From Alphaproteobacteria bacterium CG1_02_46_17 (GTDB lineage Bacteria; Pseudomonadota; Alphaproteobacteria; Micavibrionales; Micavibrionaceae), in assembly GCA_001871905.1 (NCBI GenBank), contig MNUG01000017.1, forward strand, positions 62,397-126,396: DNA of 64,000 nucleotides, written 5' to 3'. How positions within the stretch are numbered: position 1 is the first letter of the stretch; the number at the start of each line of letters is the position of its first letter. Under the pieces are notes generated by a model. It had not been told where the DNA came from. It worked only from the letters and a program-made list of their open reading frames with translations, and ran no database searches. Made by a program: the position numbers and the translations under genes. Of the stretch, positions 1 through 9,639 are shown piece after piece.

Positions 1-1377
1 CGCCCTGTTGAGCAACTTCGGGCGACCGATTGTCAGTGTTCCGGTCTTATCAAGTAAAATAGTATCTACACTTGCCAATCGTTCCAGAGCATCCCCCGAT
101 TTAACCAGAATATGGCGTTTCATCAACCGCCCCGAGGCCAAAACCTGCACCACAGGAACCGCCAGTCCCAAAGCGCAAGGACAAGTAATAATCAAAACTG
201 TGACTGCGATCAAAACCGCATGCGGGATATCAACGCCACCGAACAGCCACCAGCCGAAAAAAGTCAGCGCAGCAAGCGTATGAACCGCAGGCGTATAAAA
301 CCGCGCCGCCCGATCAGCCAGCCGGACATATTTGGCCTGTCCCTGTTCGGCACGTTCCATCAGCCGGACAATTTCCGACAACAGGGAATCATGCGCCGCC
401 GATTTCACAATCAATTGTAAGGGGGCAGATAAATTTGTCGTTCCGGCAAAAACCGTATCGCCTTCCTTGACCGCGCGCGGCATGGTTTCTCCGGTGACAA
501 GCGATGTATCGATCTCTGACACGCCGGATAACACTTGCGAATCGGCGGGGATGCGCTGCCCCATCGGAACCAGAACTTTCATCCCTTCTTTCAGATCGCG
601 CATAGGGACAGATTTCTGGGTTCCATCTTCTAGCAGGATAATCGCCGTTCCCGTCATCATCGCGAGCAGATCAGAAGCCGCTCCACGCGCCTTGCGCCGT
701 GCGCGAAAATCCAGATACCGCCCGATCAACAAGAAGAACAACAGCATCACAGCCGAATCGAAATACGCGTCTTCGCCATGATGCAAAACCTGCCATAAAC
801 TGACCAGAACCGCGCCAATCACCCCGAGCGAAATCGGCACATCCATATTGGTTTTGCCATGTTTAAGCACAGACCATGCCGACCGGAAAAAAGGTTGTCC
901 CGAATAATAAACCGCAGGCATTGCAATTAATCCGGATAGCCAATGCATCAAATCACGCGTCCCGATCCCCATCACCTCGATCGTGGACGACCATAAGGCC
1001 ACCGAGATCATCATAATATTTCCAGCCGCAAACGCCGCAACACCAAGACAAAGTTGAAGCTGCCGCTCTTCTTCGTCGCTTTCGGCCTGAATGGCTTTGG
1101 GGTCATAGGGATGAACGCCATATCCTTGTCTGCGGATAGTCTCAGCCACATCTCTGGCAAGTTCTGCACCGCCATCCCATTCGACACGCAACCGCTTGGT
1201 CGAGAAATTAAGACGGGCATATGTCACATAGGAAAGCTGCTGCAGGGCTGATTCAACCTTCTGGATACAAGCAGCGCAATGAACACCCTCGACCATTAAG
1301 GTCAGACAGGACTTGCCGTATTCATTAATCTCGACATAGGCAGAGAAATCATGGATCTGATTGAGAGTCTCGGACAT
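1..1377 (-). CDS. ccoI: Copper-translocating P1B-type ATPase CcoI/FixI (3' end outside window)
   Basis: Membrane ATPase that exports copper for maturation of the cbb3 oxidase CuB centre. I translated the minus strand by hand: 459 codons are open from an ATG at 1377 to the window edge. The N-terminus carries a heavy-metal-associated domain with HCAAC (Cys34, Cys37). Several hydrophobic segments follow, then the actuator motif VTGET, the intramembrane Cys-Pro-Cys metal site at residues 399-401, and the phosphorylation motif DKTGT with Asp443. The ATP-binding domain lies beyond base 1. It is the last visible gene of the cco/fix cluster, about 118 bp after fixH, which is the standard place for CcoI. 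The family call is firm; the CcoI subtype rests on context. Confidence 0.93.
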   Translation of the reverse strand, partial: MSETLNQIHDFSAYVEINEYGKSCLTLMVEGVHCAACIQKVESALQQLSYVTYARLNFSTKRLRVEWDGGAELARDVAETIRRQGYGVHPYDPKAIQAESDEEERQLQLCLGVAAFAAGNIMMISVALWSSTIEVMGIGTRDLMHWLSGLIAMPAVYYSGQPFFRSAWSVLKHGKTNMDVPISLGVIGAVLVSLWQVLHHGEDAYFDSAVMLLFFLLIGRYLDFRARRKARGAASDLLAMMTGTAIILLEDGTQKSVPMRDLKEGMKVLVPMGQRIPADSQVLSGVSEIDTSLVTGETMPRAVKEGDTVFAGTTNLSAPLQLIVKSAAHDSLLSEIVRLMERAEQGQAKYVRLADRAARFYTPAVHTLAALTFFGWWLFGGVDIPHAVLIAVTVLIITCPCALGLAVPVVQVLASGRLMKRHILVKSGDALERLASVDTILLDKTGTLTIGRPKLLNRA

Positions 1378-1495
1378 ATTTTTTTCCTAGTTTATTCTTC
1401 TTTCCGATCACTCTCTGGCCAATATGTCCATTGAAAATACGTTCGGAGTCTCGGGCAAAAGGAGGCGCAGGCAAACGGATACGCGGGAGAAATGA

Positions 1496-1981
1496 CTATT
1501 CCAAAACAAGTTTCGTATAATCATAGAAAACGCCATCATCCCACTGGACTGAGATATGTGCATCCCATGCGCCTTTCAAGGGGGTCTGGAATTTCCCCTG
1601 ATATGTTCCGTCAGGCTGTTCGGCCAAAAGAATAGAGAAATCATGACCATCCATAACGGGGCGCGCCATTTTAACGGCAACTTTGCGCCCACGAACAGGC
1701 TGGGACTGTTGGTCAAGCACTGTATAAACCATCATGTCGCCATTAACATCGACTTGAGACGTCCAGCCAAGTTTTTTCTGGTACTCGGCCTGATCCAATG
1801 TCTGGTTATAATTAATACCACGCTGGTAATAATCCTGAGCCACAACACCGGAATTGGATTTGAGTGCCAGAGTGATAAACACGATATTGACCACAACCAC
1901 GAAGCCAAGAAAGCTTGCAACATAAAAGAAGAATCTTTTTCCCGTAAGTGGTTTGACTGGTTTATCCATAGTAATACTCAT
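1496..1981 (-). CDS. ccoH: FixH/CcoH family cbb3 oxidase assembly protein
   Basis: 161-aa protein with one N-terminal transmembrane helix (about residues 17-38, FFFYVASFLGFVVVVNIVF) followed by a periplasmic domain. It contains the typical YYQRGINYNQ segment, then a beta-rich region with PVMDGHDF and a C-terminal VQWDDGVFYDYTK. FixH proteins help assemble cbb3-type cytochrome oxidase with the copper ATPase FixI. The gene starts 24 bp after ccoG and precedes ccoI, the canonical fixGHI order. Length is normal for the family. Confidence 0.9.
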   Translation of the reverse strand: MSITMDKPVKPLTGKRFFFYVASFLGFVVVVNIVFITLALKSNSGVVAQDYYQRGINYNQTLDQAEYQKKLGWTSQVDVNGDMMVYTVLDQQSQPVRGRKVAVKMARPVMDGHDFSILLAEQPDGTYQGKFQTPLKGAWDAHISVQWDDGVFYDYTKLVLE

Positions 1982-2005
1982 TGTCTTGTTCCAAGCATCA
2001 GTGCC

Positions 2006-3463
2006 TTAGTTCCCCATCTTAACCATAAAGACGGAGTCAACTTCGGACTCATTTCCTGTGGCATTATCGACGATTTTGAATTCGATGTCTTCACCTTTCG
2101 CATGTTTTTTATCAACACTGATAAAAATACGGAAATGTCCAATCCTGTCAGGGCCGACTTTCAGATTATCAATAGTCGAACCATCAGCACCCTGTAAGGA
2201 CAAAACAGCCCCTTCGAGTCCTTCGACTGAGAGTTTATAGCTCTTTTCATCATGGGTTTTGTTCAAAATCTTGATCTCGTACCCGTTGCGGATACTCCCA
2301 TCGGATAGGCGAACAAAAAGCGGGTTGCGATCATGAATGGCATTGATTTCCAACACAGGGCGCAACAGCAAAGAGGCCAGCATAACCAAACCAACGACGG
2401 ATAATAAAATGGTATAATAGATGGTTCTGGGGCGCAGCAAGTGTAATTCCGGATTATGCCCTTGGGAACGCAATTCCAGATTTTTTTCCGTATCATAACG
2501 AACCAGACCCAATGGACGATCAATCTTCGCCATCACACTGTCGCACGCATCGACGCATAATCCACAGGCAATACACTGGATTTGCAATCCATTACGAATA
2601 TCAATCCCCGTTGGGCAAACCTGCACACATAACGAACAATCAATACAATCACCCAACTGTTCAGCAGATGCCGACTTGAGTTTACCTCTCGGCTCACCGC
2701 GCGTCTCGTCATATCCGATAATCAAGGTTTCATCATCAAACATGGCAGACTGGAAACGGGCATAAGGACACATATAAGTACAGACCTGCTCACGCGCAAA
2801 TCCGGCCATAATATATGTAGAAATTGTCAAACCTCCGACAAATGCCAGAACAGTTGTTGAAACCTGAAAATTGATAATGTCATGAATCAGAGTTGGTGCA
2901 TCATTAAAATAAAACACGAACGCACCAGCAGTGACCAGACCGATCAAAAGCCAGCATATATGCGTGACTGCCTTCTTCCAAATTCTCTCGAACGAGAAGC
3001 CTGATTTATCAAGCTTCATCCGCGCATTGCGGTCACCTTGGACCACACGCTCGACCAGCATATAAAGGTCAGTCCAAACAGTCTGGAAACAGAAATATCC
3101 GCACCACACGCGGCCCAACAAAGAGGTGATAAAGAACAAGGTCACGGCGGCAAAAATCAGGATGCCGGTAATATAGTAAACTTCCTGCGGCCAGATCTCG
3201 ATCATAAAGAAATAGGCCCGACGGGACGGCAAATCAATCAGGATCGCCTGATCGGGAATATCTCCCGGACGCGCCCAACGTAAGAACGGGGATAAATAGT
3301 AAATCGCCAGACAGACGATCATAGCACCCCATTTAAATGTACGAAACCGCCCGGAAATAGCCTTGGCATAGACTGTTTCCTGAGCGGCAAAATACGTAAC
3401 ACCCCCCAAATCCGAAGAAGTCTGGGGGGTATTTTTCTGATTATTATCTGTCTGCTGATTCAT
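2006..3463 (-). CDS. ccoG: Cytochrome c oxidase accessory protein CcoG (FixG)
   Basis: 485-aa integral membrane iron-sulfur protein that takes part in copper delivery to cbb3 oxidase (family knowledge: Cu(II) reduction). Visible features in order are N-terminal TM helices, the motif WCGYFCFQTVWTDLY, a second Cys pair in CTYMCPYARFQ, two ferredoxin-type 4Fe-4S motifs (DCIDCSLCVQVCP and QCIACGLCVDAC), a further TM helix near residue 345, and an Ig-like C-terminal domain. The ATG lies 20 bp inside the 3' end of ccoP, so the two are probably translationally coupled. Confidence 0.95.
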   Translation of the reverse strand: MNQQTDNNQKNTPQTSSDLGGVTYFAAQETVYAKAISGRFRTFKWGAMIVCLAIYYLSPFLRWARPGDIPDQAILIDLPSRRAYFFMIEIWPQEVYYITGILIFAAVTLFFITSLLGRVWCGYFCFQTVWTDLYMLVERVVQGDRNARMKLDKSGFSFERIWKKAVTHICWLLIGLVTAGAFVFYFNDAPTLIHDIINFQVSTTVLAFVGGLTISTYIMAGFAREQVCTYMCPYARFQSAMFDDETLIIGYDETRGEPRGKLKSASAEQLGDCIDCSLCVQVCPTGIDIRNGLQIQCIACGLCVDACDSVMAKIDRPLGLVRYDTEKNLELRSQGHNPELHLLRPRTIYYTILLSVVGLVMLASLLLRPVLEINAIHDRNPLFVRLSDGSIRNGYEIKILNKTHDEKSYKLSVEGLEGAVLSLQGADGSTIDNLKVGPDRIGHFRIFISVDKKHAKGEDIEFKIVDNATGNESEVDSVFMVKMGN

Positions 3464-4604
3464 CCGAAACGGCCTCTGGGGTTGCTCCTTCTTTTACAGA
3501 AGGCTCGGCAGGGGCGTCAACATTCAATTCTGTCGCAGCTTCTGGAGCGGCTTCTGAAGTTGGTTCTTCAGCAACTGGTTCTTCCTGAGTGACAACTGGC
3601 TCTTCTTCAGTTTGTGCAGGAACTTCCGCAGGGGCTTCCATTGAAACTTTCTCTGGAACAGCAGCTCCTTCACCTTCACCGCCACCCAATGAGTGGACAT
3701 ATAAAGTCAGTTGGCGAATCGAATCTTCATCCAGTTTGCCTTCCCAGAACGGCATCACACCGGCATGGGCAAAGTAAACAGTATTGGAAACGTCTGCACG
3801 TTCACCACCATACAACCAGATCGAATCGGTCAGGTTTGGCGCACCGAAATCACGACCACCAGTTCCTTTTTCACCATGGCAAGATGCACAATTATTGGCA
3901 AAAATTTCAGCTCCTGGAAGATTGGTATCTGCGCCTGTGTCTGATGACAAGGTCAGAACATAATCGACAACTTGCTCGATTTCTTCTTTTTCCAGCAATT
4001 CATCTTTACCGAAAGATGGCATCAGGGATTGACGGGTTTCATCATGCTCGGAACGAACACCATAACGAAGGGTTTGTTCGATATCGGCCAATGTACCACC
4101 CCACAACCAGTCATCATCATTCAGGTTCGGGAAGCCTACGCCGCCCTCAGCACCGGAACCATGACAAACAGCACAGTTGTTTTTGAACAGGGCTTTGCCA
4201 CCAGCCTGAGCGAATGCATACAACTCGGGATCTTGCGAAATCTGATCGTAAGAGGTCGTTGCCTGGAACTTATCCAGATACTGCGCCTGACGAGCGGTAA
4301 TTTCAGCCTGAGAAGCTGCAAGTTCCTCATATTGAGTCCAGCCGAAAATGCCTTCGGTTGCCCCGGTTGTGGTACGGGTCACAGAACCTGTTTGTTCCAT
4401 ACTTCCGCTGCCAAAGAAAGGCCATGCCGTCGGCCACGCGGGATATACAACCCAGTACCCAACTGACAAGACAAAGGTCGCTACCCAAACCCAAACCCAC
4501 CAACGTGGTGCAGGGTTATTAAGTTCTTTCAAACCGTCCCATTCATGTCCGGTTGTCTCGACACCTGTAATCTGGTCGATTTCTTTATTATGTTGGTCAC
4601 TCAT
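3444..4604 (-). CDS. ccoP: cbb3-type cytochrome c oxidase subunit III, diheme CcoP, with acidic C-terminal tail
   Basis: Membrane-anchored diheme cytochrome c that passes electrons to CcoO/CcoN. I place the start at the ATG at 4604 (MSDQHNKEID), which has an AGGAGG ribosome-binding site and overlaps the ccoQ stop; an upstream extension to 4646 lacks support. The 386-aa product has one N-terminal TM helix (about residues 35-57) and two CxxCH heme motifs (Cys144/147-His148 and Cys239/242-His243). After the second cytochrome domain, near residue 308, comes a tail of about 79 residues rich in Pro, Ala and Glu (EEEPVV, QEEPVAEEP). Typical CcoP ends close to that point, so the tail is unusual. Confidence 0.95.
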   Translation of the reverse strand: MSDQHNKEIDQITGVETTGHEWDGLKELNNPAPRWWVWVWVATFVLSVGYWVVYPAWPTAWPFFGSGSMEQTGSVTRTTTGATEGIFGWTQYEELAASQAEITARQAQYLDKFQATTSYDQISQDPELYAFAQAGGKALFKNNCAVCHGSGAEGGVGFPNLNDDDWLWGGTLADIEQTLRYGVRSEHDETRQSLMPSFGKDELLEKEEIEQVVDYVLTLSSDTGADTNLPGAEIFANNCASCHGEKGTGGRDFGAPNLTDSIWLYGGERADVSNTVYFAHAGVMPFWEGKLDEDSIRQLTLYVHSLGGGEGEGAAVPEKVSMEAPAEVPAQTEEEPVVTQEEPVAEEPTSEAAPEAATELNVDAPAEPSVKEGATPEAVSDESADR

Positions 4605-4761
4605 CCCGAGCCTCCTTACGGTCTTCCTCGAAGGGGATATTTGCAAAATTATCGAACTTCTTTTTTGACTTCGGCCGATACACCCAGACTACCATCACCA
4701 TAAAAAAGGCAACGAAGAATAGCAGTCCTATGATCGGCGCGTTGTCTATTATCCAGCCCAT
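4597..4761 (-). CDS. ccoQ: cbb3-type cytochrome c oxidase subunit IV, CcoQ
   Basis: Small 54-aa protein found by translating the gap between ccoO and ccoP. It starts with MGWIIDNAPI, has one hydrophobic helix (about residues 9-28), then the YRPKSKKKFD segment common in CcoQ, and ends in a charged tail. Its stop codon lies inside the start of ccoP (ATGAGTGA), so the two are likely coupled. It begins 4 bp after the ccoO stop. CcoQ stabilises CcoP in the assembled oxidase. Confidence 0.9.
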   Translation of the reverse strand: MGWIIDNAPIIGLLFFVAFFMVMVVWVYRPKSKKKFDNFANIPFEEDRKEARDE

Positions 4762-4765
4762 CAGA

Positions 4766-5521
4766 TTACTCCTGATTAACTGGAGCAGTATCCGGCGTCA
4801 CCGGTTCGGCGGCAGGAAATTCAACCATGGTGCCCAGAACTTGCAAGTACGCAATCAAAGCATCCATTTCAGTTACCATTTCCGGATTGCCGTCAAACAC
4901 ACGGGCATTGACCTTGTCGCCATGACGTTCCAGAAGGCCCGCCACATTCTCATCCAGATCTTCGGTATGAGCCTGAGCCATACCATCTTGATAAGCATTG
5001 GCAATCTGGTCGTCTGTGTAAGGCACGCCAACGGTACGAAGCACTTTCATATGCTCGCCGATGTCGTTCAGCTCAGCCTGATTGTTCAACAAGAAGGCAT
5101 AGGTTGGCATAATGGATTCCGGAACAACCGCACGAGGGTTTTTCAAGTGGGACACATGCCAGTCATCAGAGTAACGTCCTCCCACACGAGCCAATTCAGG
5201 TCCTGTTCGTTTGGAACCCCATTGGAACGGGTGGTCATACATTGACTCCGCCGCGAGAGAATAGTGACCGTAACGGGCAACTTCATCTCGCAAAGGACGT
5301 ATCTGCTGGGAATGGCAGTTGTAGCATCCTTCACGGATATAGATGTTGTATCCAGCAAGCTCCAAAGGAGTATAGGGACGAACACCTTTGACCGGTTCGA
5401 TAACTGTTTCCATACGGAACAGAGGGATAATTTCAACGATACCGCCAACCAGGACTGTCACAATAATGAACAGCAACATGATAACGGATTTACGTTCGAG
5501 TTTAGCGTGATGGTGTAACAT
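4766..5521 (-). CDS. ccoO: cbb3-type cytochrome c oxidase subunit II, monoheme CcoO
   Basis: 251-aa membrane-anchored cytochrome c. An N-terminal TM helix (about residues 12-33, [20 protein letters not shown]) is followed by the heme motif CYNCHS in the conserved context [17 protein letters not shown], then RYGHYS and a distal Met ligand candidate in IMPTYAFLL. The length is normal. The ATG directly follows the ccoN stop. It receives electrons from CcoP and passes them to the heme b centres of CcoN. Confidence 0.97.
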   Translation of the reverse strand: MLHHHAKLERKSVIMLLFIIVTVLVGGIVEIIPLFRMETVIEPVKGVRPYTPLELAGYNIYIREGCYNCHSQQIRPLRDEVARYGHYSLAAESMYDHPFQWGSKRTGPELARVGGRYSDDWHVSHLKNPRAVVPESIMPTYAFLLNNQAELNDIGEHMKVLRTVGVPYTDDQIANAYQDGMAQAHTEDLDENVAGLLERHGDKVNARVFDGNPEMVTEMDALIAYLQVLGTMVEFPAAEPVTPDTAPVNQE

Positions 5522-6982
5522 TTAGGCTAAGGCCTCCGTACCCTTTTGTGTAAGGTTCATCTCAGGATACTCAGAACGTCTGACGTCCCCTTTGATGGTT
5601 TTGATAAAGTTGTAAACCATGATCAATGCACCGGTTAGGTACAAGAACCCACCTCCAGCACGGATCACATAGAAGACGTGCATCTCTTTCACGGTTTCGA
5701 CGAATGAATATTCGAGGAAGCCCATGGAGTCATAAGATTTCCACATCAGACCTTGCATGATACCGGATACCCACATCGCGCAGATATACAAAACGATACC
5801 GATGGTAGCGACCCACAAGTGCAGGTTCACCAACTTGGTCGAATACAGACGCTCGCGACCCCACAATTTTGGAACCAGATAGTACAAGGCACCAAAAGTG
5901 ATAAAACCAACCCATCCCAAAGCACCAGAGTGAACATGGCCAACAGTCCAGTCAGTATAGTGAGAGAGAGAGTTCACAGCCTTAATCGACATCATCGGGC
6001 CTTCGAAGGTAGACATACCATAGAAAGCAACCGCGATAATCATAAAGCGCAACACAGGGTCAGTCCGCAATTTATCCCATGCACCCGAGAGTGTCATCAT
6101 CCCGTTGATCATACCACCCCAAGATGGCATCCACAAAATGATCGAGAAGGTCATCCCCAGAGTCTGCGCCCAGTCAGGCAAAGCCGTATAGTGCAGGTGG
6201 TGAGGGCCAGCCCAGATATAAAGGAAAATCAAAGACCAGAAGTGCAAAATCGACAAACGGTAGGAATAAACCGGACGACCAGATTGTTTTGGCACGAAGT
6301 AATACATCATACCAAGGAAACCGGCAGTCAGGAAAAATCCCACAGCATTGTGTCCATACCACCACTGGATCATCGCAGATTGAACACCAGAAGCGGCAGA
6401 ATAGCTCTTGACGTCTGTAAAGCTGACTGGGATCACAACATTGTTACCAATGTGCAAAACAGCAATCGTAATGATAAACGCCAGATAGAACCAGTTGGCG
6501 ACATAAATATGAGGTTCTTTTCTTTTGATCAATGTTCCCATGAACACCAGCAGATAAGCAACCCACACAACAGTCAACCACAAGTCGGCATACCATTCTG
6601 GTTCGGCATATTCTTTACCTTGTGTGACACCCAGAACATAACCGAGGGCGGCAATCACAATAAAGAAGTTGTAACCCCAGAAGGTGAACAGGGCGAGACC
6701 ATCACTCCACAGGCGGGTACGGCAAGTACGCTGCACAATGTAGTAACTGGTACCAAGGAGCGCGTTTCCACCAAAGGCGAAAATCACCGCAGATGTGTGA
6801 ACAGGACGTAGCCGTCCGAAATTCAAGTACGGTTCGAAGTTAAGAGCGGGGAAAGCAAGCTGGAGAGCAATAAAAAGCCCGGCAGCAAAACCTACCACAC
6901 CCCAAAAAACGGCTGCTACTGTAAAGAGCCGTACAACATCGTCATTATAGCGTGGTGCTACATCTGCTGTTGTGGTTGTCAT
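5522..6982 (-). CDS. ccoN: cbb3-type cytochrome c oxidase subunit I, CcoN
   Basis: Catalytic heme-copper subunit that reduces O2 to water and pumps protons with high oxygen affinity. I prefer the ATG at 6982 ([10 protein letters not shown], 486 aa) because an AAAGGGAA ribosome-binding site lies just upstream; a longer reading to 7030 is possible. There are about twelve hydrophobic helices. Conserved His motifs are visible: [13 protein letters not shown] (heme ligand region), [18 protein letters not shown] and [13 protein letters not shown] (CuB ligand region), and [13 protein letters not shown] (heme ligands). It is the first oxidase gene of the cluster. I saw no FNR/FixK-type box in the short gap upstream. 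Confidence 0.98.
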   Translation of the reverse strand: MTTTTADVAPRYNDDVVRLFTVAAVFWGVVGFAAGLFIALQLAFPALNFEPYLNFGRLRPVHTSAVIFAFGGNALLGTSYYIVQRTCRTRLWSDGLALFTFWGYNFFIVIAALGYVLGVTQGKEYAEPEWYADLWLTVVWVAYLLVFMGTLIKRKEPHIYVANWFYLAFIITIAVLHIGNNVVIPVSFTDVKSYSAASGVQSAMIQWWYGHNAVGFFLTAGFLGMMYYFVPKQSGRPVYSYRLSILHFWSLIFLYIWAGPHHLHYTALPDWAQTLGMTFSIILWMPSWGGMINGMMTLSGAWDKLRTDPVLRFMIIAVAFYGMSTFEGPMMSIKAVNSLSHYTDWTVGHVHSGALGWVGFITFGALYYLVPKLWGRERLYSTKLVNLHLWVATIGIVLYICAMWVSGIMQGLMWKSYDSMGFLEYSFVETVKEMHVFYVIRAGGGFLYLTGALIMVYNFIKTIKGDVRRSEYPEMNLTQKGTEALA

Positions 6983-7051
6983 GTTTATATTCCCTTTCGA
7001 CTGTGAAAAAACCGGAATGTGAAAACGCAAGCCGGAACTTCAAACTAAATG

Positions 7052-7753
7052 CTAAGGCAGAATCCTTCCCGCAATCGCAATCAGCAAGATACCGTTTAAC
7101 ACGATTACCCATTGGGATAAAAGCCTGAATTGCATGGGAAAAATTGTCGCAAGGGTCTTTCCTCCCAAAGAAACAAGCATAAGTGAAGGCATTGTACCTG
7201 CGCAAAACGCCGCCATCCCTAGAGCTGCCTTGATCGGATCATCCAAAGTTGCGACCGCCATCATTGCGCCCATCACCAGACCGCAGGGGATAAGTCCCAA
7301 CATTATGCCAACTCCATACAAGCGAATGGGGGTATTATTTTCCAGAAGACGAGACGAGATTTTTTGAATCGGTGCCAAAGGCAGTGGCAAATGGATTTTT
7401 AGCAGCATCGGAAAGAATTTTCCCAAAAAAGGAATCGACTGAACCAGAAACATCAATCCGGCAAAGGCCAGAATAAACGAAGCAACTCCGTATCTAAGGG
7501 GAGAAACAGGGAAAGCCATCGACAAAAACAGATTGGCCAGCACCCCGAGCGCCACATAGGTGGTCATACGCCCCAGATGATAAGGCAGAAGCAGAACGGA
7601 CGAAATCCGGCCAATGGTTTTTTGCTGTAACATCACCACAAAGGGCGAACACATGAAGGCACAATGGGTTGCACCACCAAACAGGCCGGCCAGAAACAAA
7701 CTGGTCATGATTCCTGCATCGGTCAGAGTGATGGCACTACATTCAAAAAACAT
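7052..7753 (-). CDS. SafE/TauE-like (UreH-type) membrane protein of the cbb3 cluster
   Basis: 233-aa polytopic membrane protein with about six hydrophobic helices. The first carries a GGATHCAFMCSPFV motif, the His/Cys signature of the COG2836-type 'sulfite exporter TauE/SafE' or UreH domain-2 proteins that often accompany cbb3 oxidase genes. The actual substrate is not shown by the sequence; a role in copper or cytochrome maturation is inferred from its place between ldh (11 bp upstream) and ccoN (about 70 bp downstream). A shorter start at 7708 (MTSLFLAGL) has its own AGGA site and is equally plausible. Confidence 0.75.
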   Translation of the reverse strand: MFFECSAITLTDAGIMTSLFLAGLFGGATHCAFMCSPFVVMLQQKTIGRISSVLLLPYHLGRMTTYVALGVLANLFLSMAFPVSPLRYGVASFILAFAGLMFLVQSIPFLGKFFPMLLKIHLPLPLAPIQKISSRLLENNTPIRLYGVGIMLGLIPCGLVMGAMMAVATLDDPIKAALGMAAFCAGTMPSLMLVSLGGKTLATIFPMQFRLLSQWVIVLNGILLIAIAGRILP

Positions 7754-7764
7754 CCCGAAAACCC

Positions 7765-8742
7765 TTATGCGGCAACCGAAGCTTCAACAATATCATCCAC
7801 ACCGATCTCCGCTGCTGCTTCAGCCAGTATATGTGCGCTTCTGGACAGCATCTCTTTTTCACCCTCACTCATTTCCGGAACCAATGTCTGCACAATGCCA
7901 TGCGCGTTGATAATCCGTGGATAAGACAGGCTCACCGGCCCCAAACCTTCTGCAATATTGAATGTGGGCGTTGAACAGGTAATCAGGGCATTTTCATTGC
8001 CAATCACAGCCTGAGCCAGACGGGCAATTCCTGCGCCGATTCCAAACCATGTGGCCCCTTTGCCCTGAATGATCCGGTACGCGGCACGGCGCACCCCTTC
8101 ATCAACCTGATTTCGAATTTGCTGCGTTACCACTGAACCGACTTGTGCAGCAAAATTGGTCAAAGGGATTGTCCCAACCAAGGCACCAGACCAGTGTAAA
8201 ACCTCGGAATCTCCATGTTCTCCAAGAACGTAGGCATGAACCGAGTGCGAAGATATCCCCAAATGGGAGGCCAGTAACGCCCGAAAACGTGCCGTATCCA
8301 GAATCGTCCCCGATCCGATAATACGTGAGGCATGGATATTGTGACTTTTCTGAGCGATTGACGCCACCATTTGCGTCATCACATCGACCGGATTACTGGC
8401 AATGAGCAGCACAGCGTCAGGCGCTGCATTAAAGATTTTTGGAATAATGTTAGAAAAAATATCGGCATTCCGCTTCAGCAGATCAAGCCGGGTCTCCCCT
8501 GTTTTCTGGGCTGCTCCGGCAGCAATAACCACAATTCCCGCACCATCCAGATCTTCGAACGTGCCGGCCCGCACCGTCATTGGTGTCGAAAAGGGTGTTG
8601 CATGAAGAATATCCTCCGCCTGTGCCTTCGCCAAAGCCTCGTTCCGGTCAATCAGAACAAGTTCTGTTCCAACACCGCGTAACACACACGCATAAGCGCC
8701 ACTTGCGCCAACCTGACCACATCCGACAATGCCGATTTTCAT
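7765..8742 (-). CDS. ldh: L-lactate dehydrogenase
   Basis: 325-aa NAD-dependent dehydrogenase interconverting pyruvate and L-lactate. The Rossmann motif GIVGCGQVGASG is at the N-terminus. The substrate loop reads AAQKTGETRLDLL, with the Gln that marks lactate rather than malate dehydrogenase (which has Arg there). The catalytic His lies in VLGEHGDSE. Only 11 bp separate it from the SafE-like gene, so it may be the first gene of the respiratory operon. Malate dehydrogenase is the main alternative but is disfavoured by the Gln. Confidence 0.9.
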   Translation of the reverse strand: MKIGIVGCGQVGASGAYACVLRGVGTELVLIDRNEALAKAQAEDILHATPFSTPMTVRAGTFEDLDGAGIVVIAAGAAQKTGETRLDLLKRNADIFSNIIPKIFNAAPDAVLLIASNPVDVMTQMVASIAQKSHNIHASRIIGSGTILDTARFRALLASHLGISSHSVHAYVLGEHGDSEVLHWSGALVGTIPLTNFAAQVGSVVTQQIRNQVDEGVRRAAYRIIQGKGATWFGIGAGIARLAQAVIGNENALITCSTPTFNIAEGLGPVSLSYPRIINAHGIVQTLVPEMSEGEKEMLSRSAHILAEAAAEIGVDDIVEASVAA

Positions 8743-8886
8743 ATCATTTCACCCTTCGCTTCAAGTTTTGAGACCTGCTAATAAATAACGGATAAACATC
8801 CCGCTCACAACAGACAGATGGTCACAACGGCAAAATCCTTGTTTTTTCCTCTTGGCACAGATGCGATGACACATTAAGTTGCCCCC

Positions 8887-9639
8887 ATGGAAAATGAGAA
8901 AAATACCTTGTCCCTTTCGGTTGCCGTTGTCATTCCGATGTTGAACGAAGCGGAAAGCGCACCCAGTCTGATTGCAGAAATTCAGGCAGCCTCCCAACAC
9001 GCACCCATCACCGAGATTGTGGTTGTCGATGACGGTAGCACCGATAATACCGCGCAGATCATACTGGGGCTCAAGAAACAGGATCCCCGCATTCGTCTGG
9101 TCAAGCATACTGTCCGCTCCGGCCAGAGTGCGGCAATTCGCACTGGTGTAACCACCGCCAACACCACACTTTGTGTCACAATGGACGGTGACGGACAGAA
9201 TAATCCGGCCGATATTCCCAAACTTTATGCGAAATTTATTCTAACCCCCGATGTCCCGATGCTGATGATCGCCGGACAACGGGCAAAAAGACAGGATTCC
9301 CTGCTTAAAAAATTCACCTCGCGCACCGGCAATGGCATCCGCCGCGCTTTGCTGCGCGACGGCGTACGTGATACAGGTTGCTCGCTCAAGATGTTCCGCC
9401 GCAACGATTACCTGAAACTGCCTTTCTTTAACCATATGCATCGTTTTCTACCCGCCTTGTTCCTGCGCGAGCATGGCAAGATTGAATTGGTGGATGTCGG
9501 GCATCGCCACCGCGAACGCGGAATCTCCAAATATGGATTCTGGGATAGATTATGGGCGGGGCTATCCGATATATTCGGCGTGATGTGGCTGATGACGCGC
9601 GCCGCCCAGAAAACAGATATTATCGAGGTAAAAGAATGA
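8887..9639 (+). CDS. Family 2 glycosyltransferase, dolichol/undecaprenyl-phosphate sugar transferase type
   Basis: 250-aa GT-A fold enzyme that probably transfers a sugar from a nucleotide donor to a polyprenyl phosphate. It has VVIPMLNEAES at the N-terminus, the DDGSTDNT nucleotide-binding motif, MDGDGQNNPADIP carrying the metal-binding acidic residues, and a C-terminal HRERGISKYGFWDR segment typical of DPM1/ArnC-like enzymes. It lacks the two long C-terminal TM helices of ArnC/GtrB. It overlaps the next gene by ATGA and heads a three-gene envelope glycosylation cassette. Confidence 0.88.
   Translation: MENEKNTLSLSVAVVIPMLNEAESAPSLIAEIQAASQHAPITEIVVVDDGSTDNTAQIILGLKKQDPRIRLVKHTVRSGQSAAIRTGVTTANTTLCVTMDGDGQNNPADIPKLYAKFILTPDVPMLMIAGQRAKRQDSLLKKFTSRTGNGIRRALLRDGVRDTGCSLKMFRRNDYLKLPFFNHMHRFLPALFLREHGKIELVDVGHRHRERGISKYGFWDRLWAGLSDIFGVMWLMTRAAQKTDIIEVKE

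Noticed and set aside
5753-6811. Long plus-strand frame of 352 codons opposite ccoN
   Set aside because: It is the antisense shadow of a clearly identified gene, with low-complexity, His/Arg/Asn-rich composition and no motif.
6983-7051. FNR/FixK-type operator upstream of ccoN
   Set aside because: I looked for TTGAT-N4-ATCAA in the gap and upstream of ldh and found no convincing match.
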